A stretch of DNA of 64,000 nucleotides from Stagonosporopsis chrysanthemi (taxonomy: Eukaryota > Ascomycota > Dothideomycetes > Pleosporales > Didymellaceae). Each line of letters begins with the position of its first letter. The stretch's first letter is position 1. Below are positions 1 to 11,101 of this stretch, in pieces. The notes beneath the pieces were generated by a model. It was given only the letters and a program-made list of their open reading frames with translations, had not been told where the DNA came from and searched no databases. The translations under genes were made by a program, and so were the position numbers. The stretch lies in NCBI GenBank assembly GCA_022560025.1, contig JAFISE010000013.1, forward strand, positions 186,001 through 250,000. The letters run 5' to 3'.

Positions 1-1276
1 AGTGATAACAGAGGGCCAGACTCGCGTCAGTTGATGAGAGTCCCGGTCTCGATAGTACTGTGAATCGAGTAACAATGATACGTCTATAGATTGGTAGCAC
101 TGGAAGTTAATCACACTTTCCAAGGCACACTGGAGAAACCTTCTGAACACATGCAAGAGGTCCAAGCAAGTCAATCCGTGGTTATCAAACGGCAATTGAC
201 CATCTCAACCTTCCTCGATCTCCGCATCTGCATGCACCAAACTGACACTGAACGCTTGTCGTACGACGTTGTTTGTCTCGACAGATGTCAAGCCTCGTAC
301 TGAACGGCATTGACATCATTTCAGGGTCTGAAGTAAACTTTGTCGTATGATGTTGTTTGACGCGTACTCTCGGTTCCTGAGGCTCTCCATGATCTGCTAT
401 GCAGCTCGTGTGCTACAGAGCCGGTAGCAGACTCACGTCCTGAGGCGCAAAGGCACCGGGGGATTTGGCATCCGTGAGGCATCCATGCAACAGATCACAT
501 CAAGGACCAGCCTCAGGCGCCGAATAGGAACAAAGCGGTATGAGAAATCATCTCACGGCAATAATGCCACAGTGACTCGAGCAATAGCATGTCCCTTGCC
601 TTGCAGCCCACGTGCAGTACAATTCATCAAGTCCAAGGCATTGCCTACGCGACGCCACGCCAGCCAAGCAGGCTCGAACCCATGCTCATAGGCCACAGCC
701 CATCAACGGCGCCATCCGGGAAGCCTGCACATCTACGCATCGCGCACTGCATCTGTCCAATCGCTGGGCGCGATACAACTGCACGTAGAAGCGAGACCTA
801 GCTAGCGCAGCCCAGTGCGTAGCTCGCCCAGCCCTCAGCGGCTACACCGCAGAGGTACATGGCCAGCACAGGCCTTTGCAGTGCATAAACCGCATCTACA
901 ATTGCGGCAGCTTCCCGCTGTCTTCTCGCTCGTACTGACACACTGCCTGTATCGAGGGAGCATACCTCATCCGCGCTGCCTGGACACCTAACAAGCCTGA
1001 GACACGCATCCGCCTCAGCCATCCACTGTGCCTGACCACCACTGCCACGCTTTACTGCATCGCGTAACCGCCGAGCGAGCGCCGACTCTGTGCCTGAGGG
1101 CTTGCATATAACGAACTCGCTCGCCTTGTGAAATCTACCATTGTGAGGGCTACTGGTAGTCTTTGGGAGTAATTTTGGACTCGCAGGCCCGGTTCACGGT
1201 TTTCGGTCGCTTTATTCGCCGCGGGTTCGGTTCACGACCTTTACTTTCGTTTAATAGTACTTGCTCTCACGACAGC
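1..1276. other. Gene-free left edge
   Basis: No reading frame here resembles a known protein; the longest are about 70 codons and mostly start at non-ATG codons. No tRNA cloverleaf or simple repeat was seen. The last part presumably holds the promoter of the gene starting at 1277. Confidence 0.5.
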
Positions 1277-1841
1277 ATGGGCAAGTTAATCAAGAACCAT
1301 TGGGCGCGACTGGTGATCTTGACCGCCGCTGCTTGTAAGTACAACTGCCATTACTATAGACCACCTCGAACGACTACGCGGTTACTAGCATCCACTAACG
1401 ACTTCAGACCAAATCGCGGCAGCATTGGAAGCCTTCTTTTGGCCCAAGATCTTCTGGGACTTCCTGACCAAGAACCTCGACTCAGCCGTGAAACCATTCC
1501 CCATTCTGCAGATTCTCAACATCATCCTCGGCGTCGTAGGACTGGCGTGGGAATGGCCGCTGCCACTACTGGCCGGCACAGGTCTGCACCGCAGCATCGA
1601 GGCGCGGTTGATCATCTACCCACTGAGCGCGCTGTGTGCGCTGCTCATCTACCAAGGCACGAACAGCGGCCTGTACTACATCATTGGGATGGGTGCCTAC
1701 TTCTGGGCGTACAGCGAGGGCGAGGTGAGCTCTTCCTCCAAGTTAAGACTGAACGCATGGCTAACGAGTTGCTAGATTGTATGTCCTGAACCTTGGACGC
1801 TGCCCAAGCGCGGCTCAACGGCACGCAAATTGGGGCCGTGA
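1277..1841 (+). CDS. Small multi-pass membrane protein, DUF7727-type
   Basis: Three exons, 1277-1334, 1408-1724 and 1776-1841, encode 146 residues. Phases agree and both introns have good signals (GTAAGT..CAG and GTGAGC..TAG, with CTAAC branch points). The N-terminus MGKLIKNHWARL and the blocks FFWPKIFWDF, WEWPLP and LIYQGTN are those I recall from a conserved ascomycete family annotated as DUF7727. Three to four hydrophobic segments (about residues 10-35, 50-75, 85-105 and 110-125) imply an integral membrane protein. The C-terminal tail is basic. Its biochemical role is not known to me. It converges with NOC2. The splice model restores one continuous family-like sequence from three frames, so confidence is good despite the small size. 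Confidence 0.85.
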
Positions 1842-2386
1842 ACGCCGCCACCAGTGTGCTTCTTTGCATCTTCATACTCTCCTTCCTTCGCGCAACGACT
1901 TTTCGTACCATCGTCCATGTAGACGAGGTATTTTATCACGGCGCGCAGCCTATCATATCTGCATTTGCATCTTTAGTTAGAATCCGCGCAAGCGCAATAC
2001 CCAATGCCAATATCACGAGTTTACGATATTTGAATGTGTACAGTGCCCATGACCTGCTTAGAGACTACGTAAGGCACGAGAGCACCTAAGCCTGGCGGAT
2101 GCCTCACCATGGCGTGACGTTGAAGCTTGAGACTGCTTGTGCTTCAGCTGTTTGACGGGCCCACTTTGACTCCCGCAACGGTGACTTGCAGAGTGACGTC
2201 CCAGGGGCACCTGGCTACGATGGTCTGAGCAGCTTAGGCGAGAGAATACTTGGACATTCGCGCAATGCGTTGACGGTACTGGGCGTAATGCAGATTGGTG
2301 CAATATTTTCATTGGGGGTATGTCGACATCTACCAAGCTTTCTATACTTGCTGAGAATCCAACAAACAAGCCCAAAAACCTGCGAT
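1842..2386. other. Convergent intergenic region
   Basis: This 545-bp stretch lies between the 3' ends of the DUF7727-type gene and NOC2. It should contain both 3' UTRs and polyadenylation signals. I see no further gene in it. Confidence 0.5.
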
Positions 2387-4745
2387 TTACTCGTCGTCGC
2401 TTTCTACCTCGTCCTCCTTGTCCTCCTCAATTTCGTCGACGTCGTCGTCGAGATCCTCGTCCTCCTCCAACTCGCCGCTCTCCTCGTCGAAGACCTCAGC
2501 CTTGGCATCCGCATCTTCCCTCTCGTACTGTTTTCTCTTCTGCTCTTCCTGCTTTCGTGCATCCTCGAGCTGTTTCTGCTTCTGGTCTCTGACCTTCCTT
2601 TGCCCGGCGACATAAGCGCCTAGGGGCGTCTTCTCCCAGTCAAAGTCCTTGAGGAAGTTGTCGACGCCAGCACGATCGTTGGGCGCAAAGTCAATCTTTG
2701 TACGCTTCTCCTCAATCCATTTTGCGTTGGCCTCGAGCTTCTGAATGAGCAGAGCAAACAACGAGTTGATCTTCGCGTTCCGGTTGCCAGAGCTCTTCTT
2801 CGTCATGGCTTTGACCCAGCGCTTGAGCATCACAATGACAGGGAGTGCGAGCTCAGGGAATGCAATGTTCTTTGTCCACAAGAGGAAGAACTCCGACAGC
2901 AGCTCGGCGACCTGCTCGCCCACGCCGTCCTGGTAGATACGTGTACGCAGAAATGCTTTTGTAGCGCGGATCTGGGTGCTGAAGTCCAGTGCCTTAAGAG
3001 TTGAGGGCTTGGGTGGCTTCTTCATCTCGGCGGTTTGGAGAACCTCGATTAGCGCAGGTGCAAGCGGAATATATGTCGATGTCGCGGACGAGATGCGAAG
3101 GAGGGAGCGAATCAGCTGGAAGCGGAGGGGGAAGTACTGTGCGGTAGGAATGAGGCGCAAAGCTCCAAGTGTGACCTGTACGACGGGGTAGATCAACGGT
3201 CGGAGAGGAGAAGGCTTGCCAGACTCTGCTTCGCGAAGAGACTCGCAATGGGCGGCAATAACGCGCGACCAGAAGTCGAGGGAGTGTACGTATTGCCAAT
3301 TGTAGACTGTCTTGTACGAATCCTTGGTCTTGTTGGTAATGCTGGAACGCAGGTGAACGGCCAGTTGGCGAATGAAGCCGAAGCCTGTAGTGTAGCCTAT
3401 AGTGGGGTCTATTCCCCAAAGCTCGGAGGCGGTGTTCTTCATCAGGTTGATGCCCTGGATATTGTGGACAGTGGTATTACGTGCACCCTTGACAAGGCCT
3501 TGGTACACTTGCTTCAAGACTGCTTCGCGCAGGCTAGGGTCTGAAATGACCATCAGACGACGAAGGACCAAGAAAGCTGACAGTCTGGTGACTTCATTGT
3601 TGGAAGAGTCGGACCAGACGCCTGCCACAGACTTGACGATCTCACGGACGACCTTCTTGAAGGAGAGGATGTACGGGAGAAGGCTCAACAGCGAATCGAG
3701 CGTCATGCGCAGCGTGGAGGCGTCAGATAGGTTCTCAAGCAGATGCTGAATCGAGACCGTATGCGATTTCAGAAGGGGAGTCAACGTGCGGAACTTCTTC
3801 GAGTCGGTGGGCACACGAATCTTGCCTCCAGCGCTCTCCTTGGCTGGGAGGTGGTGTTGCAGGACATTAGGGACGAGTGTGAGAGCGGAAATTAGTACTT
3901 GGTGGTAGACTGTGACGCGTCAGTAATTTGTTGTGCGTTGTTCTGCGACAGGACGTACCATCAGGATCAGATATCGAGTATTTGTATGCTTTCCCTTCCT
4001 CGTCGTTCAGATGCGCTGCCGAGCGAAAGGCCAGCACGACCTCTTTCATGGCTCTCAAGGATGACTTTGTCTCCATAGCCGATTTCCACTTCTGAATGAG
4101 CTGTTTTGAGACTTCATTACCGGTCGCAGCCTCGCTCTCGTCGTCCGAGACCGAGTCCCTTGCAGCCTTTTTCTGCTTCTTTCGCGGTGTTGTCTCGTCC
4201 TCACTGGCACTGAGAGCGTCGATCTCGTCCAGGTCGGCGTCCTCAGCGAAATCCAGTAGCTCTGCATCGTTGCTCTTCAAGTAGTTGTAGAACTCGGGAT
4301 CCTTCTCCTTCAGCGCTTCGATATCGCGCTTGTGTGTATCAGCGTCGTCGCCCGATTCGCTGTCTGAAGCAGACTCGTCGTCGCCGTTCGCTGTTGCCTC
4401 GGCTTTCTCCTCGTCTGAAGAGCCCTCTGGGCCTTCTTCTTCCACAGGTGTCCGCTTGCGCTTCCCGGTCTTCGTTTTTGTTTTCTTCATCTTGGGAATA
4501 TCGAAGCCGCCTTCGAAGAACTGATCCATAGACATGTCCCCAAAATTGTCGTCCTTGGCCTTCTTAGGCTTCCGCACGCCGTCCTCTTCAAGATCGTCGG
4601 CCTTTGCGTTGTCGGACGCCTTGCGCTGCTTCTTCTTTGCGTCCATCTGCTTCCTCTGCTTGATTTTGGCGACATTTTTGCGCGCCTTGATAACATCTCC
4701 GAGCTTGTTCTTTTCGAACTTCTTGGTAGCCTTAGAGACAGGCAT
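2387..4745 (-). CDS. NOC2: Nucleolar complex protein 2 (Noc2), ribosome export
   Basis: Two exons, 4745-3959 and 3909-2387, separated by a 49-nt intron, give 769 residues, close to fungal Noc2. Noc2 pairs with Noc1 and later Noc3 on pre-60S particles during nucleolar assembly and intranuclear transport. The first 50 residues are Lys-rich (nuclear/nucleolar signal). Acidic, Ser-rich tracts follow to about residue 190. Then comes the helical-repeat Noc2 domain, with family blocks such as SDPDVYHQVLISAL across the exon junction, GINLMKN, YNWQYVHSLDFW, YPVVQVTLG and FPLRFQL. The C-terminus is a charged coiled coil ending in an Asp/Glu-rich tail. The start is the first ATG in a basic N-terminus typical of the family. 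It diverges from VPS28 over 296 bp. Confidence 0.96.
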
Positions 4746-5041
4746 GGTGATAGTATGCGCTCTGCACGGATTGACGTTCTGTTGCCTTGTGACCGGCGAG
4801 AATGTTCACAGAAAGTTCATCAAGCGCTACCGTACTTTTTAGACCCACTTTATTTCAAAAAGCGTACGCTTGGCAGGGTCCAAGCTCGCGGTGGCTCCTT
4901 CCCCACGCGATGGGCTGGCACGGCCGAACTGACGCAAGACCGTCGCCGAAGCGTGCGCTATTGTCAATAAAGCAACTCGCGGCACAGCTATCGACACTCG
5001 TGTACTCCCATCTCTGGTGTAGAGCGTCGTCATTCGACATC

Positions 5042-5817
5042 ATGTACAACACCAGACAGTTGGCGTATGCGCCCACGCCCTACATTCCGCGCTCTTCCCT
5101 CAATGCGACCATCAATCTGGACGAGGAAGCCAAACTCTCTACAACCAACGCTGAGCGTGACCTCAACGATTCCTTAGCAGAAATCTACAGTATCATCGTT
5201 ACGCTCGACGGTCTTGAGAAAGCGTTTCTGAAGGACTCGATCAATGAGGGCGACTACACCGATACATGCAGCAGGCTGCTGAAGCAGTACAAGTCCAACC
5301 TTGCGGATGAGACGATTGCGAAAGCTTTTGGCGACCTGGATCAGTTCAGGCGCGAATGGGATGTTCGTTTACCGCTTCTCCAGCCTCACTGAGGGGCATG
5401 TCATCCACAGGCTAACATGGTGCTCAGCTTGATTGCCCGAGAGCGACTGAGCGACTGCGCGTAGGCGTTCCCATTACTGTCGAACAGGGCCCATCGCGTA
5501 CCACCGCCCAGCAGGGCGACTTTGCCGACGCGACACTCGTTGTCAACGCAACCGAGACCTTCATTACTCTGCTCGACGCAATCAAAATTGGCCTGGTGGA
5601 GAAGGACACCCTCCATCCTTTGCTGGTCGAAATCATACAGTCGGTCAACCAAGTCACGGACAAGGAATTCGAAAACAAGGGCAAGATTGTTCAGTGGCTC
5701 ATCACCCTGAACCAGATGCGAGCGTCCGAGAAGCTCGACGATGAGCAGGCGCGACAGTTTCAATTCGACATGGATCAAGCCTATTATGGCTTCAAAGCTA
5801 CATTGAAGAAAGATTGA
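5042..5817 (+). CDS. VPS28: ESCRT-I subunit Vps28
   Basis: Exons 5042-5362 and 5428-5817, with a 65-nt intron, encode 236 residues, the usual length for Vps28. This ESCRT-I subunit works with Vps23, Vps37 and Mvb12 to sort ubiquitinated cargo into endosomal multivesicular bodies. The N-terminal helical core covers about residues 25-125 and includes the block LDQFRREWDLDCPRA, which spans the splice junction. The C-terminal four-helix domain (about 140-236), which recruits ESCRT-II, contains the LVVNATETFITLLDAIK segment and ends in YYGFKATLKKD. Splicing replaces a stop codon at the end of the unspliced exon. The next gene starts only 147 bp downstream on the same strand. Confidence 0.97.
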
Positions 5818-5964
5818 ATGCAGTGCAGTGGGACGCGAGATTTCGACTCTTGAACCCCATCTCCCATCTATATACAAGTCTAGCCCCGCCGACGCACGGG
5901 CCGTTCTAGATTCCTTGCGATCGCTCGAAAGTAGCATTGAACACTTACCACAGGATCCCAAAGG

Positions 5965-7077
5965 ATGGAGACACTGGACGGTAGGTTGTGCGCACTCGTG
6001 GACAGTAACAGAAGCTGACAGACGCCACCAGTACTCGATCTACCCCAAATTTACACCCGACCTTGCGCCGAGGCGCTTCTCGAAACGCTCGAACTTCTGA
6101 CACTCGCCCCGCAATCATGGGACGTCGACAAAGATGCCAACACAGAGCTGGGGCATCCTGAACATAGAGAGCAATGTGCCAGGCGGAGAGCCGTTCAAGT
6201 CAACCCTGAAGGCGTTACACGATACCTTACAAGTATTGTGAGCAACCCTCTCAAATGGATACACGATGATGAGGTCAAAGAAAAGATCTGGGACCAAGCG
6301 AGTCTCAGGCTCAGCGAACGTTCAGGTCGTACAGCCATGGGTGCAATATCTCGCGAGTTTCGAATTCCCACAAAGTCCGACTCCTTCACCTTGAGCATCC
6401 ATGAGCCCGCCCTGACCGGCGATGATCTGGGTTTGAAGACGTGGGCCGCCTCGTATATGCTCTCCAAACGTCTACACAGGTTTGAATTGGTTCAGTCTGA
6501 AACTAATTCTAGGCCAGCAATCCTAGAATTAGGATCAGGCACGGGACTGGTCGGACTCGCCATGGCTGCTCTGGGCGCAAATGTTGTCCTTACAGACCTG
6601 CCCAGTATACACGAGAATTTGGCACGCAACGCTAAAGACAATGCGCCCACCGTAAGGAGATATGGTGGCTCGACACGCACCGGGACATTAGACTGGACAC
6701 AGCCTGGGTCTTGCGAACTATACACAAACGGTCTAGTTACTGAGATGCTTGAAGCTTCTACCTCAAAATTCCCAGTCATCCTTGCTGCCGATTCGCTGTA
6801 TTCTCCAGAACATCCTGGAATGTTAGTCGATACAATTGCAGCATGGCTATCCAAAGATGCTGACGCTCAAGTCATCGCTGAATTTCCATACAGAGACGCC
6901 TACTTGCCAGAGATCAAAGACTTCCGGGAGCGGATGCAACGCATCGGACTACAGATCCTGGAAGAGGGCGAGGAGAGTGGGTACGACGATTGGGGCGCAT
7001 CTGGAACAGCTGATGGCGAAGAAGACAGAATGCTTGTGACTTGCTGGTGGTCTCGCTGGGGGAGAAGGATTCAATGA
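5965..7077 (+). CDS. FAM86/EFM2-type protein methyltransferase
   Basis: A 16-nt first exon (5965-5980, MET-L-D) is joined through a 51-nt intron (5981-6031) to exon 6032-7077, giving 353 residues. The splice creates an N-terminus METLDVLDLPQIYTRP, typical of this fungal family. Without it the main frame has no ATG. The methyltransferase fold occupies about residues 170-340: motif I LELGSGTGLVGLAMA, the acidic loop VVLTDLP, and post-I LAADSLYS. These are hallmarks of seven-beta-strand METTL21/FAM86 lysine methyltransferases; yeast Efm2 and Efm3 modify elongation factor 2. Substrate is inferred from family only. The WDQASLRLSERSGRTA block precedes the domain. Confidence 0.85.
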
Positions 7078-7589
7078 TCCACTCTGTCACCGCCTGCGGC
7101 GAACCTCCGAAGGTCTGCCACAGCAATGCTGACCAGACACCACGCTGACAAGGGCGAGGTCGTATTGGCCGACATTTGAGTTCTAGCACCTTGGTTTGTG
7201 CGGCTCAATAACCGCTGAATGGCTCGTTCCCGATTGTTTCGGAGGTATTGCGAGGCTGCGGCATGTTAGACCAGTAAAGTTGTCGGTGAATATGCCGAGG
7301 AGCCAAAAACCGATGCCGACAATCAGACACCGGGTAAATTGCGAGAGTCATTACACGCTTCTAGAATCACAATTACGCTAGTGGAACCCTTGGTGGGACA
7401 GCTGAACGCGAGATACAGCTGCGGCTCCACTCCTCTTTTCGTCATAAATCCACAACTTTTTGGTCTCGCGTGAGCATCTTGACAGCTTGTACCTCTGCGC
7501 TTTTATTTTCTTCACTTCAGACCTCTCCAGTATCTTACACCCATTATCGCAAACCGGAGACACAGTACACAGACACAGACGACGCAACC
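7078..7589. other. Intergenic, presumed xylitol dehydrogenase promoter
   Basis: These 512 bp hold the 3' end of the methyltransferase transcript and the upstream region of the dehydrogenase gene. I saw no GGCTAA-type XlnR hexamer and no other clear element. Confidence 0.4.
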
Positions 7590-8819
7590 ATGTCCCAGAC
7601 AACCAGCCAGAAGGTAAAGCTCCAATGCCCCACCACCCCGCGCCAAATGATCTCACCCCAAACAAAACCCCCAGACCCATCAATTGCAGTTACGCAGGCT
7701 CAACAAAGCTCCAGAATCCCTCCTTCGTCCTCAGAAAGAAAGATGAAGTCGTCTACGAAGACCGCCCGATCCCTGAGCTCCCTTCTCCATATGATGTCCT
7801 CGTGAAGCCCAAGTGGACAGGTATCTGCGGATCAGATGTCCACTACTGGGTCGAAGGTCGTATCGGACACTTTGTCGTTGAGAAGCCAATGGTCCTTGGT
7901 CACGAGTCGGCTGGTATCGTCGAAAAGGTCGGTGACAAGGTCAAGAATTTGAAGGTTGGGGACCGAGTCGCGATGGAGCCCGGTGTTCCCTGCCGTCGCT
8001 GCGTGAGGTGTAAGGAGGGCAAATACAACCTCTGCCCTGATATGGCTTTCGCTGCCACACCACCCTACGACGGTACCCTGGCGAGGTACTACACTCTGCC
8101 CGAAGACTACTGCTACAAGCTCCCCGAGAACATGAGTCTCGAGGAGGGTGCACTCATCGAGCCCACTGCCGTTGCAGTCCACATTACAAGGCAAGCAGCG
8201 ATCAAGCCCGGTGATTCAGTCGTCGTTTTCGGTGCCGGTCCGGTGGGGTTGCTCTGCTGCGCAGTCGCAAGGGCATACGGAGCCAAGAAGATTGTCACAG
8301 TCGACATCAACGACGAGAGGTTAAAGTTTGCGCTCGAGTACGCTGCAAACACCAGCTTCAAGAGCGCCCGTGTCAGTGCGGAGGAGAACGCAAAGAACCT
8401 CATCACAGAGTGTGACCTTGGCTCTGGCGCAGATGTCATTATTGACGCTTCGGGTGCGGAGCCTTGCATCCAGACTGCTATCCACGCCCTGCGCATGGGC
8501 GGTACATACGTTCAGGTACATTCCCTCCCATCCTTGACCCTACGACCACAGGAACTGACACAATTAACAGGGCGGCATGGGCAAGCCAGACATCAACTTC
8601 CCCATCATGGCCATGTGCACCAAGGAACTCAATGTTAAGGGCTCATTCCGTTACGGTTCCGGCGACTACCAGACTGCTGTCGACCTTGTTGCGAGCGGGC
8701 GTATCAGTGTCAAGGAACTTATTACAGGGAAAGTTAGCTTTGATGAGGCAGAGAAAGCATTTGCAGCCGTCAAGGAGGGTAAAGGGATCAAAACTCTCAT
8801 TGAGGGGCCCAAGGAGTAG
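7590..8819 (+). CDS. XYL2: Xylitol dehydrogenase (D-xylulose reductase)
   Basis: Exons 7590-7613, 7715-8515 and 8571-8819 give 357 residues. The first exon codes only eight residues (MSQTTSQK); an acceptor at 7712-7714 joins it to NPSFVL, the normal family start. The protein is a zinc medium-chain dehydrogenase oxidising xylitol to D-xylulose with NAD in the cytosolic pentose catabolic pathway. Visible features are the catalytic zinc site (GICGSDVHYW, then GHESAGIV), the four-Cys structural zinc lobe (CRRCVRCKEGKYNLC), and the nucleotide fold FGAGPVGLL followed by TVDIND, whose Asp suits NAD. The block GSFRYGSGDY is the form usual in xylitol rather than L-arabinitol dehydrogenases. It converges with an epoxide hydrolase. 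Confidence 0.93.
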
Positions 8820-9142
8820 AGATGGAAGGTTTTTCAGCGTGCATATAGAGGAGGAAGAGTAATATCTCAATCAGTAATACCAAATGTTCACCCTGACGCG
8901 TAAGAAATGTTGGACGCTGATTGTAGTCGCCGTGAGAAAGGTCGCCAACGATATGTCCTATGAGATAAGGCCTGTCACGTTGCACGGCATAGATAAAGCT
9001 CTGCAAGACTTCCTTCAGAGACCTACATACACGAACTCGTAGAGATCAGCAGACAGAATCGTCTAGCTCACAACTTCAAGCCCCCACCTACCTAACAAGC
9101 GTCAGCGAAACGCACACGAGCGCCGCCTCAACCGCAAAACCC
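8820..9142. other. Convergent intergenic region
   Basis: The 323 bp between the dehydrogenase and epoxide hydrolase stops carry no recognisable gene. A potential extra 3' exon of the hydrolase ends inside it, because a CTGAC branch and TTAG acceptor follow a GTATGA donor at its last codon. Confidence 0.4.
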
Positions 9143-10342
9143 TCATACCTTTCCCCACGCAACCTTCACAAACTTCTCCACATCTCCCCAAAGCTCCGCC
9201 GGTTTCTCCAGCGCCGCAAAATGGCCACCGCTTTCATGCTGCTCGTATGTGACAAGATTCGCGTGTTTCTCGAGCACATGCTTTATGCCCGGAGCTAGCT
9301 CGTACGGGAAAAAGGAGAAGCCGACGGGCTTTTCGATATATGTCAGCGGTAAGGCGTTTTTGCCAAAAAGTTCGCGGTAGGGCTCAAAAGAGGTGAGGAT
9401 GCTGGACGTGAACCAGTAAAGAGAGATGTTGGTGAGGATGTGTGTGAGCTCGGGGTCTTCATCGGACCATTCGAGGAATTTCTCGCCAATCCTGGGGTTC
9501 GCGGGTTAGTAGTATGCATGAGGTTTGGGTTGAAGGGAGAGAGTGTACCAAGCAAGTAAGGCCAGTGGACTCGAACTCAGCACGCTTCCAATTGTACTCG
9601 GTCTGGTGGCATGTTCCTGCGCATACGCACTGCCGCGTTCATGCCACCTGGCCGCCCTTTGGACCGCCTTCTTCTCAATCTCATTCAAATTGCTCTCCTC
9701 CGGCTGGTCGCCGACCATCATCATGTTCAGATGGACGCCGACACACTCCTCGTGGTTGTCCGTCGAGATGCGTGCATTGAACGACCCCACGTCTCCGCCC
9801 TGCGCAATGTACCTCGAGAATCCTAGGTTAATCATCAGCTGGTTGAGGACGGCCGAGCTCTCGGTCATGGTGAATTCGCGGTCGGTGGGGCGCGACGAGA
9901 GCGTGTAGCCTGGAAGCGAAGGCACGATGATATGGTAGGGAAGGTCTTTCGCGGAAGGGTACTGCTTCTGGATGAGTGAGAGCATGGGCAGGAATTCGAT
10001 GAAAGAGCCGGGCCAGCCGTGCAGGAACTGAATGGGCACAGCATCTTTCTTCTCGGAGAAGAGGGCTACGAAATGCAAATCGACACCATCGATTTGCATG
10101 CGGTAGTTCGGGAACGAGTTGATTCGCTTCTCCTCGTCACGCCAGGAGTAGGTGTTGAGCCAGTAATCTTTCGTTTCTGCGAGCCATTTGCGAGTCACTC
10201 CAAATCGACGGTCTTCCTGCGAGCCTTCCCACGTCTCGGGTGCGAGCTTGGACAGTTTAAGGAGTTGGCGCCATTCGTCAAGATCTTGGTCGGAGACGTT
10301 GAGAGTGAAAGGTTTGGCGGAGCTAGGTGGGGAGTACGACAT
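9143..10342 (-). CDS. Microsomal-type epoxide hydrolase
   Basis: Exons 10342-9549 and 9491-9143, with a 57-nt intron, give 380 residues. The N-terminal EHN lid domain (about 1-110) is followed by an alpha/beta-hydrolase fold. HGWPGS carries the oxyanion hole, GGDVGS carries the nucleophilic Asp, and GGHFAALE near the end supplies the catalytic His. The enzyme family opens epoxides to diols, in detoxification or secondary metabolism; the natural substrate cannot be told from sequence. The splice restores LAWIGEKFLEW, a conserved region. The stop used lies directly after WGKV. An alternative terminal intron could instead add a short tail. A TATATAG-like element at about 10437 lies 95 bp upstream in the right orientation. 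Confidence 0.92.
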
Positions 10343-11101
10343 ATTTGAAAGTGTTTAACGGACGGAGAGGAGATGTGGTAGCACAAAGAAGAGGGAAAGC
10401 TATTGGGGTTGATTCAAGAGATACACTCTGCAGGCTATATAAGGAGAGGGGTACGACATCGTATCATGAGATCCGTCTTTCGGCTACTCTTAATCGTCGG
10501 TGGCTTGGCGTGCTGTAGGACTGTGGAGGTGGTACACAGACAGCTGGGGATAGGCTGATTCGGCAGGAGCCGGCATGCTTCTATGTTGCGTGCCCACAAT
10601 ATCTGCGAGTCGTCGTAGGGGTGGTCTGGGGTCAAGTGCGATTACAGTATCTGGCCACGTCGTACAGCCCAGTCCCTTTATTCAGCTACTAAAGAACAAC
10701 CTTTCAGCGTGAGGAAGAGGTCTAACTTGCTACAGGTTATTGGCACACTGGAGGTGTACGAGCCGACGTGGCCAGCCCCTGTATTTGGCGGAACAAGCGC
10801 AAACTGGAAAAGTCGGCGTCTGGATGGAGAAGATTAGTAACTCAAGGGCAATGTGGATCTGGCAATTGGATTTCGAGATGCCGCAGGTGCATGCGTCATT
10901 TGCGGCCGATTGCGGTTGAGTGGGGTCATTCTTTTTCTCGGCGCCCCGCGGTCGACTTCAGTCGTGCAGTGATTGGCGTGTTTAGCAAGTGTCAGTCAAT
11001 TCAACTTTTTCTGTCCTCCGAGTCACCACTGTCCTATTTGCGACTGTACATAAATTCGCACAGCTCAGGACCAGTGACTGGAAGTCATATTCTTGCCCAA
11101 C
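10343..11101. promoter_or_regulatory. Divergent promoter, epoxide hydrolase / HIS4
   Basis: This 759-bp region separates two divergent genes. It holds a TATATA-like element near 10437 for the minus-strand gene. A GAGTCA at 11020-11025, read on the other strand as TGACTC, lies 77 bp before the HIS4 ATG. TGACTC is the core of the Gcn4/CPC1 general amino-acid control element, so cross-pathway regulation of HIS4 is plausible. A single hexamer is weak evidence. Confidence 0.4.

Noticed and set aside
655..700. GGCTCGAACCC resembling a tRNA T-loop on the minus strand
   Set aside because: Flanks do not form the T stem, and no anticodon or acceptor stem fits within 90 bases.
798..1022. 74-codon minus-strand ATG frame
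   Set aside because: Short, with no motif, no neighbouring exon and no family resemblance.
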